Both the position numbers and the translations under genes were made by a program. Positions 1 to 8,472 of a stretch of 64,000 nt of DNA are shown here, one piece after another. The stretch is taken from positions 1 to 64,000 of the forward strand of contig JAKUTK010000024.1 in the NCBI GenBank assembly GCA_022448005.1, given 5' to 3'. Within the stretch, counting starts at the first letter, position 1, and each line of letters begins with the position of its first letter. The notes under the pieces were generated by a model that saw nothing but the letters and a program-made list of their open reading frames with translations, searched no databases and was not told the DNA's origin. The stretch is from Pseudomonas sp. (GTDB lineage: Bacteria; Pseudomonadota; Gammaproteobacteria; Pseudomonadales; Pseudomonadaceae).

Positions 1-89
1 AAAAGATGATGCCGGTATGGCAGGCCTACGAAAGCGAGATCGGTGCCGACGTGATTCGCGCCGCATTGACGGTCAATCGCAAGCGCTGA
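1..89 (+). CDS. 3' end of a TRAP-type (DctP-like) substrate-binding protein, partial
   Basis: An open frame enters from the left edge (first full codon at base 3) and stops with TGA at 87-89. The visible 28 residues contain the stretch MPVWQAYESEIGADVIRAA. This resembles the C-terminal helix of DctP-family periplasmic binding proteins of TRAP transporters, which typically end in a 'pvWk.fe..iG.dli.aa' segment. Only the tail is present, so the assignment rests on a short match and is tentative. The GC-rich inverted repeat just downstream fits a gene end here. Confidence 0.45.
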   Translation, partial: KMMPVWQAYESEIGADVIRAALTVNRKR

Positions 90-103
90 TCCTCTGTCTC
101 TCG

Positions 104-130
104 GCTCGCCGACATCAGGGGTCGGCGAGC
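104..130 (+). terminator. Perfect 10-bp inverted repeat after the partial gene
   Basis: GCTCGCCGAC (104-113) is exactly complementary to GTCGGCGAGC (121-130) with a 7-nt loop. It lies 15 nt after the stop codon at 89, the usual place for a terminator stem. No T-run follows, so it may be a weak terminator or an mRNA 3'-end stabiliser. Confidence 0.4.
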
Positions 131-508
131 GCGTTGTCACTCCTTTCACCTGCCCTTGTTCGATCCCGCATCGTTACCACCGCTGGCGCGGCGGCCTCGC
201 TGACGAAACGTCATTGGTCCCAGGCCGTTTCTCCGCTGGCATGCCGTCACCTCAATGTGCAGCTGCTTCAGGGCAGCTGTCAGTCGGTTGGACTTCGACC
301 TGGCGTTACCTCAACCGCCAGGCAACGGCAAGGCTTGCCTCCGACGGATGACGGTTATGGAATCGTCAATGCCGGTCTTGGTCGCTTAACGCTAGCCTTG
401 GGCTGTTAGCATTCTTGAGCAGTGCGTACTAGAGCTGCTGTGCAGCAGCGGGCGTGCCGGCTTTGTGCTAGTTTTCGATGTGCCAACCCAGAACAAGGAG
501 AACAGCAG
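131..508. other. Intergenic region upstream of the BCCT transporter
   Basis: About 380 bases without a convincing gene. It presumably carries the promoter of the transporter that follows. The open frames crossing it lack a ribosome site and recognisable protein features. I see no clear operator. Confidence 0.5.
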
Positions 509-2149
509 GTGGCGACTAATCCTGGAAAGAACACGGCGTCTGCCGTGGAGAGTATCCCTGCCCCGACCGGGGCGGCCAACCTGATCGACACCGACTACGT
601 GATCGGTCAGGACAACATCAAGCGCAAGTTTTTCGACGTTCACGGCAAGGTGTTCATCATCTCGGCGCTGACCATCGTGCTCTTCGTGGTCGTCACGCTC
701 GCCCTGCGCAGTGAGGTCGAGCCGCTGTTCACTGCGATTCGCGACTGGCTGACCGGCAACCTGGCGTGGTTTTTCATCGGCTCGGCAAACATCTTTGTCC
801 TGCTGTGCCTGGGGTTGATCCTTTCACCCTTGGGCAGGGTGCGCCTGGGTGGCCAGGACGCGACCCCGGACTATTCCTACACGGGCTGGTTCTCCATGCT
901 GTTCGCCGCGGGCATGGGCATCGGCCTGATGTTCTACGGCGTGGCCGAGCCCATGTCGCATTTCTCCACGGCCATGGGTGGCACTGCTGTTGAAAACGGC
1001 GTGCGGACCGACTGGGCACCCCTGGGTGCCGCGGCGGGCGATGCCCAGGCGGCCGCCAGCCTGAGCATGGCCGCCACCATCTTCCACTGGGGCCTGCACC
1101 CTTGGGCGATCTACGCCATCGTGGCGCTGGCCCTGGCGCTGTTCTCCTTCAACAAGGGCCTGCCGCTGAGCATCCGCTCGATCTTCTATCCGTTGCTCGG
1201 TGAGCGCGTGTGGGGCTGGCCGGGCCATATCATCGATATCCTGGCGGTATTCGCCACCCTGTTCGGTTTGGCCACCTCGCTGGGCTTGGGTGCGCAACAG
1301 GCAGCGGCCGGTCTCGAGTTCTTGTTCGGTATGCCCAACACCGATACCAGCAAAGTGCTGCTGGTCGGCGGTATCACGGTGATTGCCTTGATGTCGGTAC
1401 TGGCCGGGCTGGACAAGGGGGTCAAGCGCCTGTCGGAAATCAACATGGTGCTGGCGCTGTTACTGCTGTTGTTCATAGTCATCGTCGGGCCGACCCTGGC
1501 GATCATCACCGGCTTCTTCAGTAACCTGGGCAGCTATCTGACTAACCTGCCTGCCCTGTCTAACCCGATAGGTCGTGACGATGCCAACTTCAGTCAGGGC
1601 TGGACCGCCTTCTACTGGGCGTGGTGGATCAGCTGGTCGCCGTTCGTGGGCATGTTCATCGCGCGGGTCAGCCGCGGCCGTTCCGTTCGTGAGTTCCTGA
1701 TTGCCGTACTGCTGGTGCCGTCGCTGGTCTCGGTGCTGTGGATGACCGCATTCGGCGGCACCGCCCTGGGCCAATTCGTCACCGACGGGTTCACCGGGGT
1801 GCAGGATGCGGCGCTGGAGCTGAAGCTGTTCGCCATGCTCGGTGAGCTGCCGCTGACCCAGATCAGCTCCTTTATCGGCATCGTGCTGGTGGTGGTGTTC
1901 TTTGTCACCTCGTCGGATTCCGGCTCGCTGGTGATCGACACCATTACCGCCGGTGGCAAGGTCAACGCACCGGTGCCGCAGCGGGCCTTCTGGGCTGTGT
2001 CGCAGGGGATTGTGGCTATTTCCTTGCTGCTTGGGGGCGGCTTGGTTGCGTTGCAAGCGATGGCGGTCTCGACTGGCCTGCCGTTCACCATCGTGCTGCT
2101 GGTGGGCTGCGTGTCCATCGTCAAGGGGTTGATGAGTGAGCCGCGGTAA
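509..2149 (+). CDS. BCCT family betaine/carnitine/choline transporter
   Basis: A 546-residue inner-membrane secondary transporter of the betaine-carnitine-choline family, which takes up quaternary-ammonium osmolytes with Na+ or H+. About twelve hydrophobic segments are visible. The family signature region is present as YWAWWISWSPFVGMFIARVS followed by RGR, and the glycine-rich GMGIGLMFYGVAEP stretch typical of TM3 lies near residue 145. The GTG start at 509 is chosen because AAGGAG (495-500) sits 8 nt before it. An upstream in-frame GTG at 422 has no such site and adds a Cys/Arg-rich leader unlike the family. Substrate cannot be told from sequence. The gene stands alone and ends in a strong terminator. 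Confidence 0.9.
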   Translation: MATNPGKNTASAVESIPAPTGAANLIDTDYVIGQDNIKRKFFDVHGKVFIISALTIVLFVVVTLALRSEVEPLFTAIRDWLTGNLAWFFIGSANIFVLLCLGLILSPLGRVRLGGQDATPDYSYTGWFSMLFAAGMGIGLMFYGVAEPMSHFSTAMGGTAVENGVRTDWAPLGAAAGDAQAAASLSMAATIFHWGLHPWAIYAIVALALALFSFNKGLPLSIRSIFYPLLGERVWGWPGHIIDILAVFATLFGLATSLGLGAQQAAAGLEFLFGMPNTDTSKVLLVGGITVIALMSVLAGLDKGVKRLSEINMVLALLLLLFIVIVGPTLAIITGFFSNLGSYLTNLPALSNPIGRDDANFSQGWTAFYWAWWISWSPFVGMFIARVSRGRSVREFLIAVLLVPSLVSVLWMTAFGGTALGQFVTDGFTGVQDAALELKLFAMLGELPLTQISSFIGIVLVVVFFVTSSDSGSLVIDTITAGGKVNAPVPQRAFWAVSQGIVAISLLLGGGLVALQAMAVSTGLPFTIVLLVGCVSIVKGLMSEPR

Positions 2150-2199
2150 GTTGGCTTAGGCTTATGCCAGGCGGCCCCGCCGCGTGGCATGCTATCCGA

Positions 2200-2231
2200 A
2201 AAGGCGCGACCGTTATCGGTCGCGCCTTTTT
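2200..2231. terminator. Rho-independent terminator shared by two convergent genes
   Basis: AAAGGCGCGACCG (from 2200) pairs with CGGTCGCGCCTTTT (2217-2230) around a TTAT loop. It has A-tracts and T-tracts on both sides, so it can work on both strands. It closes the BCCT gene and the leftward exonuclease gene, whose stop codon abuts it. Confidence 0.85.
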
Positions 2232-2947
2232 CAATTCCAGAGATCGCCCACAGGGGTCGTCGGCGGGTAGTGGAGGGCCGACTGCGCCTGCAGCAGCTCG
2301 GCGGTAGCCAGAGCGTCGCTCAGGGCATGGTGGGCCTGGTACAGCGGCAAACCATAGCGCAGGCGGCTGTCGGCCAGGCGGATCGATACGGGCCGCTGCG
2401 TGCTCAGCACTCGGCGCAGCCAGCCACGTTGGCGCGGATGCAACCGTGCTTCCAGCTGCATGGTATCTATCACCGGAAATTGCAGACCTTCGCCCAGCAG
2501 GTGGTGCACGGCCTGGTCGAGAAAGCGCCGCTCGATGCTGCGGTAATGCACCACCATGATCCTGCCAGCCATCTTCTCCAGCAGTTCGTCGAGCACGTGG
2601 GCCAGCCTCGGCGCGTCGCTGACATCCGAATGCGTGATGTGATGAAAGGTGATCGACTGACTGCTCAGTTCACACACCGGCTTGACGACCCAGTAGCTGG
2701 CCTCGCGGCAGCGGATTCGCTGCAGGTCGAAGGGCACCAGGCCGAGGCTAACGATCGAGTCGCGCTGGCTGTCCAGGCCGGTGGTCTCGACGTCCAGGGC
2801 AAGCAAGGGCACCTGCTCCAATGGCGTGTCGGCACTGACCGTGCCGGCCTCGTAGAAACGTACCAGGCGCGGGTCGCGGGCCGTTCGCGCGAGCTGGGCA
2901 AAGACGGCTGGCCAGTCAGGGGCCGTACGAGATCCGCTACGCTTCAT
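2231..2947 (-). CDS. DEDDh 3'-5' exonuclease (DnaQ/epsilon-like)
   Basis: A 238-residue protein of the DnaQ-like exonuclease superfamily, which removes nucleotides from 3' ends with two metal ions. The ExoI motif is seen as LDVETTG (around residue 51), ExoII lies around the HHITHSDVSD region with its downstream Asp, and ExoIII is HHALSDALAT near the C-terminus, which makes it a DEDDh enzyme. Its ATG overlaps the stop of the upstream cNMP/CBS/DUF294 gene in an ATGA junction (2944-2947), so the two are translationally coupled. This pairing is familiar in Pseudomonas. The biological substrate is not evident. Confidence 0.85.
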   Translation of the reverse strand: MKRSGSRTAPDWPAVFAQLARTARDPRLVRFYEAGTVSADTPLEQVPLLALDVETTGLDSQRDSIVSLGLVPFDLQRIRCREASYWVVKPVCELSSQSITFHHITHSDVSDAPRLAHVLDELLEKMAGRIMVVHYRSIERRFLDQAVHHLLGEGLQFPVIDTMQLEARLHPRQRGWLRRVLSTQRPVSIRLADSRLRYGLPLYQAHHALSDALATAELLQAQSALHYPPTTPVGDLWN

Positions 2948-4836
2948 AGCGGCCGGCTTGAAAGCTGGCCCGGGTAGCGGAAGCGCAGAAACTGCTGTGC
3001 ATTGCTGAGCACCTGGAAGGCCGACTTGAGGTTGTGTCGTTCGTTGGCGTCAATCTGTTCCGGCTCTATGTAGTTATCCGGTTCGCGCCCCTCCAGCAGA
3101 TCCGCGGCCTGATGGCGGATGCGCACGATGGAGAGGAACTCCAGCGCATTGCGCAGCTGGGTGATGGCGTCTTCGGTCAACAGCTTGGTGGCGGCGATGG
3201 CTTCCAGGCGCTCCTGGGAGTTCTGGGCCTTGGTGCCGACCGCCAGGGCGTGCACCCGGATCAAGTCGGTCAGCGGCGCGGTGCCGCGTCCCTTGAGGTT
3301 GATGATGTTGTTCTGCTGACCGTCTTTTTCCATCACGAAGGTGCGGAAGAACCCCAGCGGTGGCGTGCGGTTGAGCGCGTTGCGTGCGAGGGCGGCGAGA
3401 AACAGCGGGTTGCTGCTGGCCTTTTGCGCGATCAGATCCTTGAGGCTTTCCACGAGTCCGGCCTCTCCGTAGACGCTGCTGAGGTCGAAGAAGATCGAGC
3501 TGTTGAGCAGCGTTTCGGGGTTGGGCTGCTCGATCCACTGGGTGAAGTAGCCCCTCCAGACCCGCAGTGGTTGGCGCCACTTGGCGTTGCTTCCCATGAT
3601 GCCGCCCTTGCAGTAGCTGAAGCCGCAGGAGGCCAGGCCGTCGCTGACGAAGCTGGCCAGCTGCAGGAAATACTCGTCATGGATGCGCGGATCGAAACGG
3701 TTGTCGAGAACCAGGGCGTTGTCCTGGTCGGTGACGATCAGTTGCTCGTCGCGCGCCATCGACCCCAACACCATGTAGCAGTAGGGCACTGGTGGCGGTC
3801 CCAGCCGTTGTTCGGCCAACTCCAGCAGGCGATGGGTCAGGCTGCGGCCGATGCCCGACATGGCACTGCCGATCATGTGTGCCGTGGCTTCTTCGTTGAC
3901 CATGCGCAGGAAGGTGGCGCGCAGGTCCGGCACCAGGCCCTGCAGCTCGGCGACCGACTGTTTGTTGAAGATGCTGTTGACCAGATACAGGCTGCTTTGC
4001 GATTCGTATTTGATGATGTCCGACAGGTTGATCACCCCGACCGGGCGCTGGCGATACATCACCGGCAGTTGATGGATGTTGTTGCGCAGCATGCTGAGCA
4101 TGGCCTCGAACACCGAATCGTCGGCCTGGATGGTGATCGGGTTGGGTGACATCACCTGATCGACCGGTGTGTCCAGCGGCAGCCCTTCGGCCAGCACCCG
4201 CGTGCGCAGGTCGCGGTCGGTGGTGATGCCGGTCATGACCTGGGGGCTGGATGCCTCGGCGGCGTTCGCCGACGGGCCGAGAATCACCAGCGAGGACACG
4301 CCATGCTCGGTCATCACCTGCGCGGCCTCTTGCACGCTGGTGCCCAGCGGCACGCTGACGGTGCGCCGGGTGACCAGCTTGCGGACTTTGATCTTCATCA
4401 GCTCGCTGGCCTTGCCCTGCGGCTCTTCCACCTTCAGGCGCGACTGGCCTTCGGCTTCGACAAAGTCGGCGAAGGCGTCATTGGCCTCGCACAGCTGCTC
4501 GAACAACAGGCCGGGAATGAAATAGATCAGGCTGTCTTCGATCGCCCGTGCCGGCAGACGCACCTTGTGACCGCGCAACAGGCCGAACTGACCGAACACT
4601 TCGCCTTCGGACAGGCGGTTGTACAGTTCGCCGTTGCGCCGGTAGACCTCCACGGCACCGCTGCGGATGTAATGCAGCTCCGAGATCGTCTCGCCGTAGC
4701 GAAGAATGTCGCTGCCGGCCTTGAAATAGCCGACCTCGACCTGTCGTGCGATTTCGTCGAGCGTGTCGTCCGGCAGACCGTCGAAGGGGGCGAAGCGACT
4801 CAGATGGTCGCGTATTTCGAGCAACTCGACCTGCAT
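2944..4836 (-). CDS. cNMP-binding, CBS-pair and DUF294 nucleotidyltransferase-like signalling protein
   Basis: A 630-residue cytoplasmic protein with four parts. An N-terminal cyclic-nucleotide-binding fold (about residues 10-130) has GEVFGQFGLLRG as its phosphate-loop-like segment. Two CBS domains follow (about 160-285). A DUF294 nucleotidyltransferase-like domain carries GSMARDEQLIVTDQDNALV. A DUF294 C-terminal domain ends the protein. The GS..R.E...TDQDNA motif resembles GlnD-type nucleotidyltransferases. The start at 4836 (MQVELLEIRD) is preferred to an ATG 33 nt upstream because AGGAG lies 8 nt before it. It is coupled to the exonuclease gene. A role in nucleotide-sensing regulation is inferred from domains only. 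Confidence 0.88.
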   Translation of the reverse strand: MQVELLEIRDHLSRFAPFDGLPDDTLDEIARQVEVGYFKAGSDILRYGETISELHYIRSGAVEVYRRNGELYNRLSEGEVFGQFGLLRGHKVRLPARAIEDSLIYFIPGLLFEQLCEANDAFADFVEAEGQSRLKVEEPQGKASELMKIKVRKLVTRRTVSVPLGTSVQEAAQVMTEHGVSSLVILGPSANAAEASSPQVMTGITTDRDLRTRVLAEGLPLDTPVDQVMSPNPITIQADDSVFEAMLSMLRNNIHQLPVMYRQRPVGVINLSDIIKYESQSSLYLVNSIFNKQSVAELQGLVPDLRATFLRMVNEEATAHMIGSAMSGIGRSLTHRLLELAEQRLGPPPVPYCYMVLGSMARDEQLIVTDQDNALVLDNRFDPRIHDEYFLQLASFVSDGLASCGFSYCKGGIMGSNAKWRQPLRVWRGYFTQWIEQPNPETLLNSSIFFDLSSVYGEAGLVESLKDLIAQKASSNPLFLAALARNALNRTPPLGFFRTFVMEKDGQQNNIINLKGRGTAPLTDLIRVHALAVGTKAQNSQERLEAIAATKLLTEDAITQLRNALEFLSIVRIRHQAADLLEGREPDNYIEPEQIDANERHNLKSAFQVLSNAQQFLRFRYPGQLSSRPL

Positions 4837-5015
4837 GCGGGGGCTCCTGGCGGCACGCTGTTGATGCATTGAACCACATAGCCGTAGCGACCAGCGTAAG
4901 CGTGCACGGAAACGCGTCGCAGGCAGGCAGTCGCGTGTCGTTCGTTGCGTGTATCCCGGCGCTGGCGAGGCCTAGCGGGGGTGCCACGATGACGGCGCGA
5001 CAGACTCCCGGGCGA

Positions 5016-5417
5016 TCAGGCCATCGGCTTGCCGGCATAGCAAGTGGCCGATATGGGTGCGCGGCGTCGCTCCAACTCTTCTTCCAACCACTCGGCCAGC
5101 ACCTGCGCGTTGTTGTGCTGTTCATCGCGCGCGGCGTAGACGAGCGTAAGTGAACCTCTGCTCGCGATATCGAGCAGCGGCCACCAGTCCTCGGGGTGGC
5201 TCGCCAGTTCCCGCCGGTACGCTTCCCGAAAGCTCTCGAAGGTCAGTTCGCCAGCCTTGAAGGCGCGGCGTAGTTCGTTCGAGGGCGCCAGCGTCTTGCA
5301 CCAGTCATCCAGTGCCAGCGTTTCCTTGCGCCGGTTGCGTGGCCATAGGCGATCGACCAGCACCCGATAGCCGTCATCAGGTGCTGGCGACTCATAGGCG
5401 CGTTTGCAATGGATCAC
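5016..5417 (-). CDS. DUF488 (YeaO-like) family protein
   Basis: A 133-residue small basic protein of the DUF488 family. The family landmarks are visible: a DRLWPRN segment near residue 22 and the L.YAARDEQHNNA stretch near residue 95. The start is GTG at 5417, with AAGGAGG 8 nt upstream. It appears monocistronic. No biochemical role is established for this family. Confidence 0.82.
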   Translation of the reverse strand: MIHCKRAYESPAPDDGYRVLVDRLWPRNRRKETLALDDWCKTLAPSNELRRAFKAGELTFESFREAYRRELASHPEDWWPLLDIASRGSLTLVYAARDEQHNNAQVLAEWLEEELERRRAPISATCYAGKPMA

Positions 5418-5609
5418 TCGGTCGGCCTCCTTGATAAGGGGTATCTGAGTGTGTGGTCAAAAGTACCTATCGTAATGGTCTTTAGCACCTATAAAGGCAG
5501 GGTAAAAAATACGTACAGATAGTTAACTAATTGAATTCAAATGCTTTTAAAAGCGGCACGCTTCATGACTGTGTACATGGGAACGACACAACACACAACG
5601 GAGCATTGC

Positions 5610-5963
5610 ATGAAGAATCTAGTCGCTTTGGTTACCTGCGCAACCCTGCTGGTCAGCTCGCTGGCTGGCGCCGATGAGGTGGTGTCGGCGCGTGAGGATC
5701 GCGTCGTCGGTGGTGGTTTCGGTGGGCTCAGCGGGTTCATGCTGGGCGCGGCTGCAGGCGGCCCCATCGGTGCGCTGATTGGCGGAGGCCTGGGCTACTT
5801 GGCCGGGCAGGGTGTGCAAGAGGCGGCCGGGCTGGAGCAAACCCTGTATGTGATAGAGAAAGACGATGGCAGTCGGTCGCGGCTGCGGACATTGGACAAC
5901 GGCCTGGTTGCGGGCCAACAGGTGCAACACGACGGCGGCGATCTGGCGGCGCTGAATCGCTAG
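5610..5963 (+). CDS. Exported glycine-zipper protein
   Basis: A 117-residue protein with a classical signal peptide (MKNLVALVTCATLLVSSLAG, then ADE). A long Gly/Ala segment follows, with GGLSGFMLGAAAGG and IGGGLGYLAGQG. This is a glycine-zipper pattern seen in envelope-associated proteins (DUF456/Gly-zipper_OmpA-like). The C-terminal 50 residues are polar and ordinary. The start at 5610 follows GGAG at 5600-5603; further upstream starts would remove the signal peptide from the N-terminus. Function unknown; an outer-membrane or periplasmic location is inferred. Confidence 0.7.
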   Translation: MKNLVALVTCATLLVSSLAGADEVVSAREDRVVGGGFGGLSGFMLGAAAGGPIGALIGGGLGYLAGQGVQEAAGLEQTLYVIEKDDGSRSRLRTLDNGLVAGQQVQHDGGDLAALNR

Positions 5964-6026
5964 GCCTGTTCTGCCAAGGCCGGTGGCTTTGCTAGGCTGG
6001 CCGGCATCACAACCGAAGGAGCCGTG

Positions 6027-6467
6027 ATGAGCTATTCCCTGCTGCATGTCATCCATCTGCTGGCGGCCATTTTCTTCGTCGGCACCTTGTTCGTCGAGGT
6101 CGCGGTGCTCAGCCGCGTTCGCCAGCAGATCGAGCCGGAGCTGATGCAGAAGGTCGACAAGGCAGTTGGTGCGCGTCTGCGGGTGGTGCTGCACTGGGTC
6201 GTGCTGTTCGTCTACGGTGCCGGTATCGGGCTGGCCTGGTTTCACCGCCAGGCATTAGCCGACCCTTTCGCCAGCAGCTTCGCGACCTTGCTGTCACTGA
6301 AGATCTTGCTGGCAGTTGGTGTGTTCTTCACTTTCGGCATGGTCGCCATGCTATTGCGCAGCGGGCGCATGACGCCGGCTCGCTATCGGCGCATCCACTG
6401 GGCGATCTTCGCGCAGATGGTGGGCATCGTGCTGCTGGCCAAAGGGATGTTCTACCTGCACTGGTAA
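6027..6467 (+). CDS. Four-helix integral membrane protein (CopD-like)
   Basis: A 146-residue protein with about four transmembrane helices. It begins SYSLLHVIHLLAAIFFVGTLF and carries H-bearing helices similar to small CopD/DUF-type inner-membrane proteins. His residues near the start of helices 1 and 2 (LHVIH, RVVLHW) and in helix 4 (IHWAIF) could bind heme or metal, but this is inference. The ATG at 6027 has AAGGAG at 6016-6021. A GTG one codon upstream would be too close to it. It appears monocistronic, followed by a hairpin at 6544. Confidence 0.7.
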   Translation: MSYSLLHVIHLLAAIFFVGTLFVEVAVLSRVRQQIEPELMQKVDKAVGARLRVVLHWVVLFVYGAGIGLAWFHRQALADPFASSFATLLSLKILLAVGVFFTFGMVAMLLRSGRMTPARYRRIHWAIFAQMVGIVLLAKGMFYLHW

Positions 6468-6543
6468 GCGTGGCCCTAGTGCATCGGCGCCTGGCAGACG
6501 ATGACCTCGGTCAATGCCGCCGCGCTATCAGTCGGCGTGATTG

Positions 6544-6563
6544 GCGGCTGATTCAGCCGCTTT
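6544..6563 (+). terminator. GC hairpin followed by TTT
   Basis: GCGGCTGA (6544-6551) and TCAGCCGC (6553-6560) are perfect complements around a single base, effectively a 6-bp stem with a 5-nt loop. TTT follows directly. It lies about 75 nt after the membrane protein gene and before the acyl-CoA dehydrogenase gene. Confidence 0.45.
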
Positions 6564-6637
6564 AGACTCGTTCTTTTTCCTACTAACCGCGCCTATGGTG
6601 ATTGCATTCCTGACCCGTCAGACCGCCGAGGTATCCG

Positions 6638-7891
6638 ATGCATTTCGCCTATAGCCCACGTGTTGAAGCGCTGCGTCAGCAACTGCTCGCCTTCATGGAC
6701 CAATACATCGTGCCGCGCATCGGCGCCTGGCATACGGAGGTCGCGGCCGGCGCTTACCCCGTCTCCTTCATGGAGGATCTCAAGGCGCTGGCGCGCTCGG
6801 AAGGGCTGTGGAACCTGTTCCTGCCTTCGCTCGGCGAGGATGAGCCGGGCATGGGGCTGAGCAATCTGGAGTACGCGCCGCTGGCCGAGATCATGGGTCG
6901 CGTGCACTGGGCGTCGGAGGTGTTCAACTGCAATGCGCCGGATACCGGGAACATGGAGCTGCTGCACATGTTCGCCACGCCGGAGCAGCGCCAGCGCTGG
7001 TTGAATCCCTTGCTTGACGGCGAGATCCGCTCGGCCTTCGCCATGACCGAACCGGACGTGCCGTCCTCCGATGCCACCAATATCCAGACACTGATACGCC
7101 GTGATGGCGACGATTACGTGATCAATGGACGCAAGTGGTTCATCACCAACGCCTCGCACCCCAACTGCAAGCTGCTGATCGTGATGGGCAAGACCGACCC
7201 GGGTGCGGAGACCCATCAGCAGCAGAGCATGATTCTGGTGCCGTTCAATACGCCCGGTGTCGAGCTGGTGCGCAACATCCCGGTGATGAATCACCTGGCG
7301 CCGGAAGGCCACAGCGAACTGGTCCTGCGCAACGTGCGAGTGCCGGCAAGCAATCTGCTGGGCAAGGAGGGCGAGGGGTTCATGATGGCGCAGGCGCGGC
7401 TTGGGCCGGGGCGTATTCACCACTGCATGCGCTCAATCGGCATGGCCGAGCTGGCGCTGGAACTGATGGTCGAGCGCTGTCAGGAGCGCAAGGCGTTCGG
7501 CAAGTATCTGCAGCAGTACTCGAATATCGGCGACTGGATCGCCGAGTCGCGCATCGAGATCGAACAGGCGCGACTGCTAGTGCTGAAAACCGCGTGGATG
7601 ATCGACGAGGTCGGCGCCAAGGCGGCGCGCAAGGAGATCTCCATGATCAAGGCATTGGTGCCGAGAATGCTGACCAACGTCACCGACCGTGCCATGCAGG
7701 TCTACGGTGCCATGGGCCTGACGCCGGACACGCCGCTGGCGGATATGTGGACCGGTGGTCGTGCGCTGCGCTTTGCCGACGGCCCGGACCAGGTACACCT
7801 GCGCAGCATTGCGCGGATGGAAATCAAGTCCAGCGAAGCCAATCGTGGTGCGACGGCCGCCTACCTGACACCGCCCGGACGCAATGCGTAG
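6638..7891 (+). CDS. Acyl-CoA dehydrogenase family protein
   Basis: A 417-residue FAD-dependent acyl-CoA dehydrogenase-like protein, oxidising acyl-CoA to the 2,3-enoyl form. The FAD/substrate signature is present: FAMTEPDVPSSDATN (residues about 130-145) followed by NGRKWFITNASHP. The C-terminal helical domain has QVYGAMGLTPDTPLADMW. These features match the ACAD10/11-like subgroup rather than short-chain dehydrogenases. The start is MHFAYSPR at 6638. No neighbours suggest a pathway. The TAG stop lies at the first bases of a dispersed repeat. Confidence 0.88.
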   Translation: MHFAYSPRVEALRQQLLAFMDQYIVPRIGAWHTEVAAGAYPVSFMEDLKALARSEGLWNLFLPSLGEDEPGMGLSNLEYAPLAEIMGRVHWASEVFNCNAPDTGNMELLHMFATPEQRQRWLNPLLDGEIRSAFAMTEPDVPSSDATNIQTLIRRDGDDYVINGRKWFITNASHPNCKLLIVMGKTDPGAETHQQQSMILVPFNTPGVELVRNIPVMNHLAPEGHSELVLRNVRVPASNLLGKEGEGFMMAQARLGPGRIHHCMRSIGMAELALELMVERCQERKAFGKYLQQYSNIGDWIAESRIEIEQARLLVLKTAWMIDEVGAKAARKEISMIKALVPRMLTNVTDRAMQVYGAMGLTPDTPLADMWTGGRALRFADGPDQVHLRSIARMEIKSSEANRGATAAYLTPPGRNA

Positions 7892-7959
7892 GGCGGATGT
7901 TGCTTTTTACATCCACCGTGGCCCGGATTGGTGGATCGATGAAGCGTGATCCACCCTAC
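7888..7959. repeat. Dispersed palindromic repeat (GTAGGGCGGAT...ATCCACCCTAC), copy 1
   Basis: Outer arms GTAGGGCGGATG and GTGATCCACCCTAC are inverted with respect to each other, enclosing TTTTTACATCCACC and a GGTGGATCGATGAAGC segment. Related copies lie at 16602-16714 and 39365-39467. Each starts at or just after a gene end. Likely a REP/BIME-type extragenic palindrome. Confidence 0.75.
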
Positions 7960-8110
7960 GAGCCGTCACCCAGCATGGCGGCGGCCTGACCAGCGCAGTG
8001 GGTGGGTGACGCGACGTTCGCCTTTTGCGTTGGTCGTTAGGGCGGTGTGTCGCGCCGCTCACCCTGCCTTGCAAATGATGCACTTAAAGCCAGCCTACGG
8101 TTCCAGCCGG

Positions 8111-8333
8111 GTAGGGCGGGCGGCGTTCCGCTTCAGCCCACGGCGGTAAGACGTGCACTGTCGGCCTCCGGCAGGTGCCCAAAGCTTTGATGAATGCGGC
8201 ATGCGGCATGCGCACCGGCGCTGGTGGGCTGAAGCCCACCCTGCGGGCCCACATTCCTGATGTTATGGGCTGCGGCAACTGGGCGGAGCGCCGAGCTTCG
8301 CTCCGCCCAGTAAGAGCGAGCTTGCTCGCGAAT
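8111..8333. repeat. Cluster of REP-type palindromes upstream of nosR
   Basis: This gene-free stretch (7892-8472) holds several extragenic palindromes. GTAGGGCGGGCGGCGTTCCG with CTTCAGCCCAC lies at 8111-8141. GGTGGGCT-GA-AGCCCACC lies at 8223-8240. A perfect 12-bp stem CTGGGCGGAGCG/CGCTCCGCCCAG spans 8279-8310. A REP unit of the AAGAGCGAGCTTGCTCGCGAA type lies at 8310-8333. They may end read-through from the dehydrogenase gene before the nosR promoter. Confidence 0.75.
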
Positions 8334-8357
8334 CCCCAGCACAACTCTCCCTGCGCA

Positions 8358-8371
8358 TTGACATGGCTCAA
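8358..8371 (+). promoter_or_regulatory. FNR/DNR-like box, distal, upstream of nosR
   Basis: TTGAC-ATGG-CTCAA matches the TTGAT-N4-ATCAA consensus at 8 of 10 positions. It lies 115 nt before the nosR start and 24 nt before a perfect box. Confidence 0.55.
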
Positions 8372-8395
8372 TGCAATCACTGCTACCGGCCAAGC

Positions 8396-8409
8396 TTGAT
8401 ATCAATCAA
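8396..8409 (+). promoter_or_regulatory. Perfect FNR/DNR box upstream of nosR
   Basis: TTGAT-ATCA-ATCAA matches the consensus at all ten positions. It is centred about 70 nt before the nosR ATG, allowing activation of a promoter with a short leader. CRP/FNR-type regulators of the Dnr class, encoded further right in this window, are the expected ligands. Confidence 0.85.
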
Positions 8410-8472
8410 GGAGAGCGCCGGACCCGCTCCCTACCATCGCTTCACATTCGCAAAAAATGAAGCAGGTAGGCC

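Noticed and set aside
422-508. N-terminal extension of the BCCT transporter from GTG 422
   Set aside because: No ribosome site and an Arg/Cys-rich sequence unlike the family. GTG 509 has AAGGAG 8 nt upstream.
3034-4149. 371-codon plus-strand frame opposite the cNMP/CBS/DUF294 gene
   Set aside because: Antisense shadow; the opposite strand has a clear multi-domain protein.
8279-8310. Attachment site or transposon end
   Set aside because: A perfect hairpin but no transposase, integrase or target duplication nearby; it fits the REP-type palindromes around it.
7888-8333. CRISPR array in the repeat-rich gap before nosR
   Set aside because: The repeats differ from each other, are palindromic REP types, and there are no regular spacers or cas genes.
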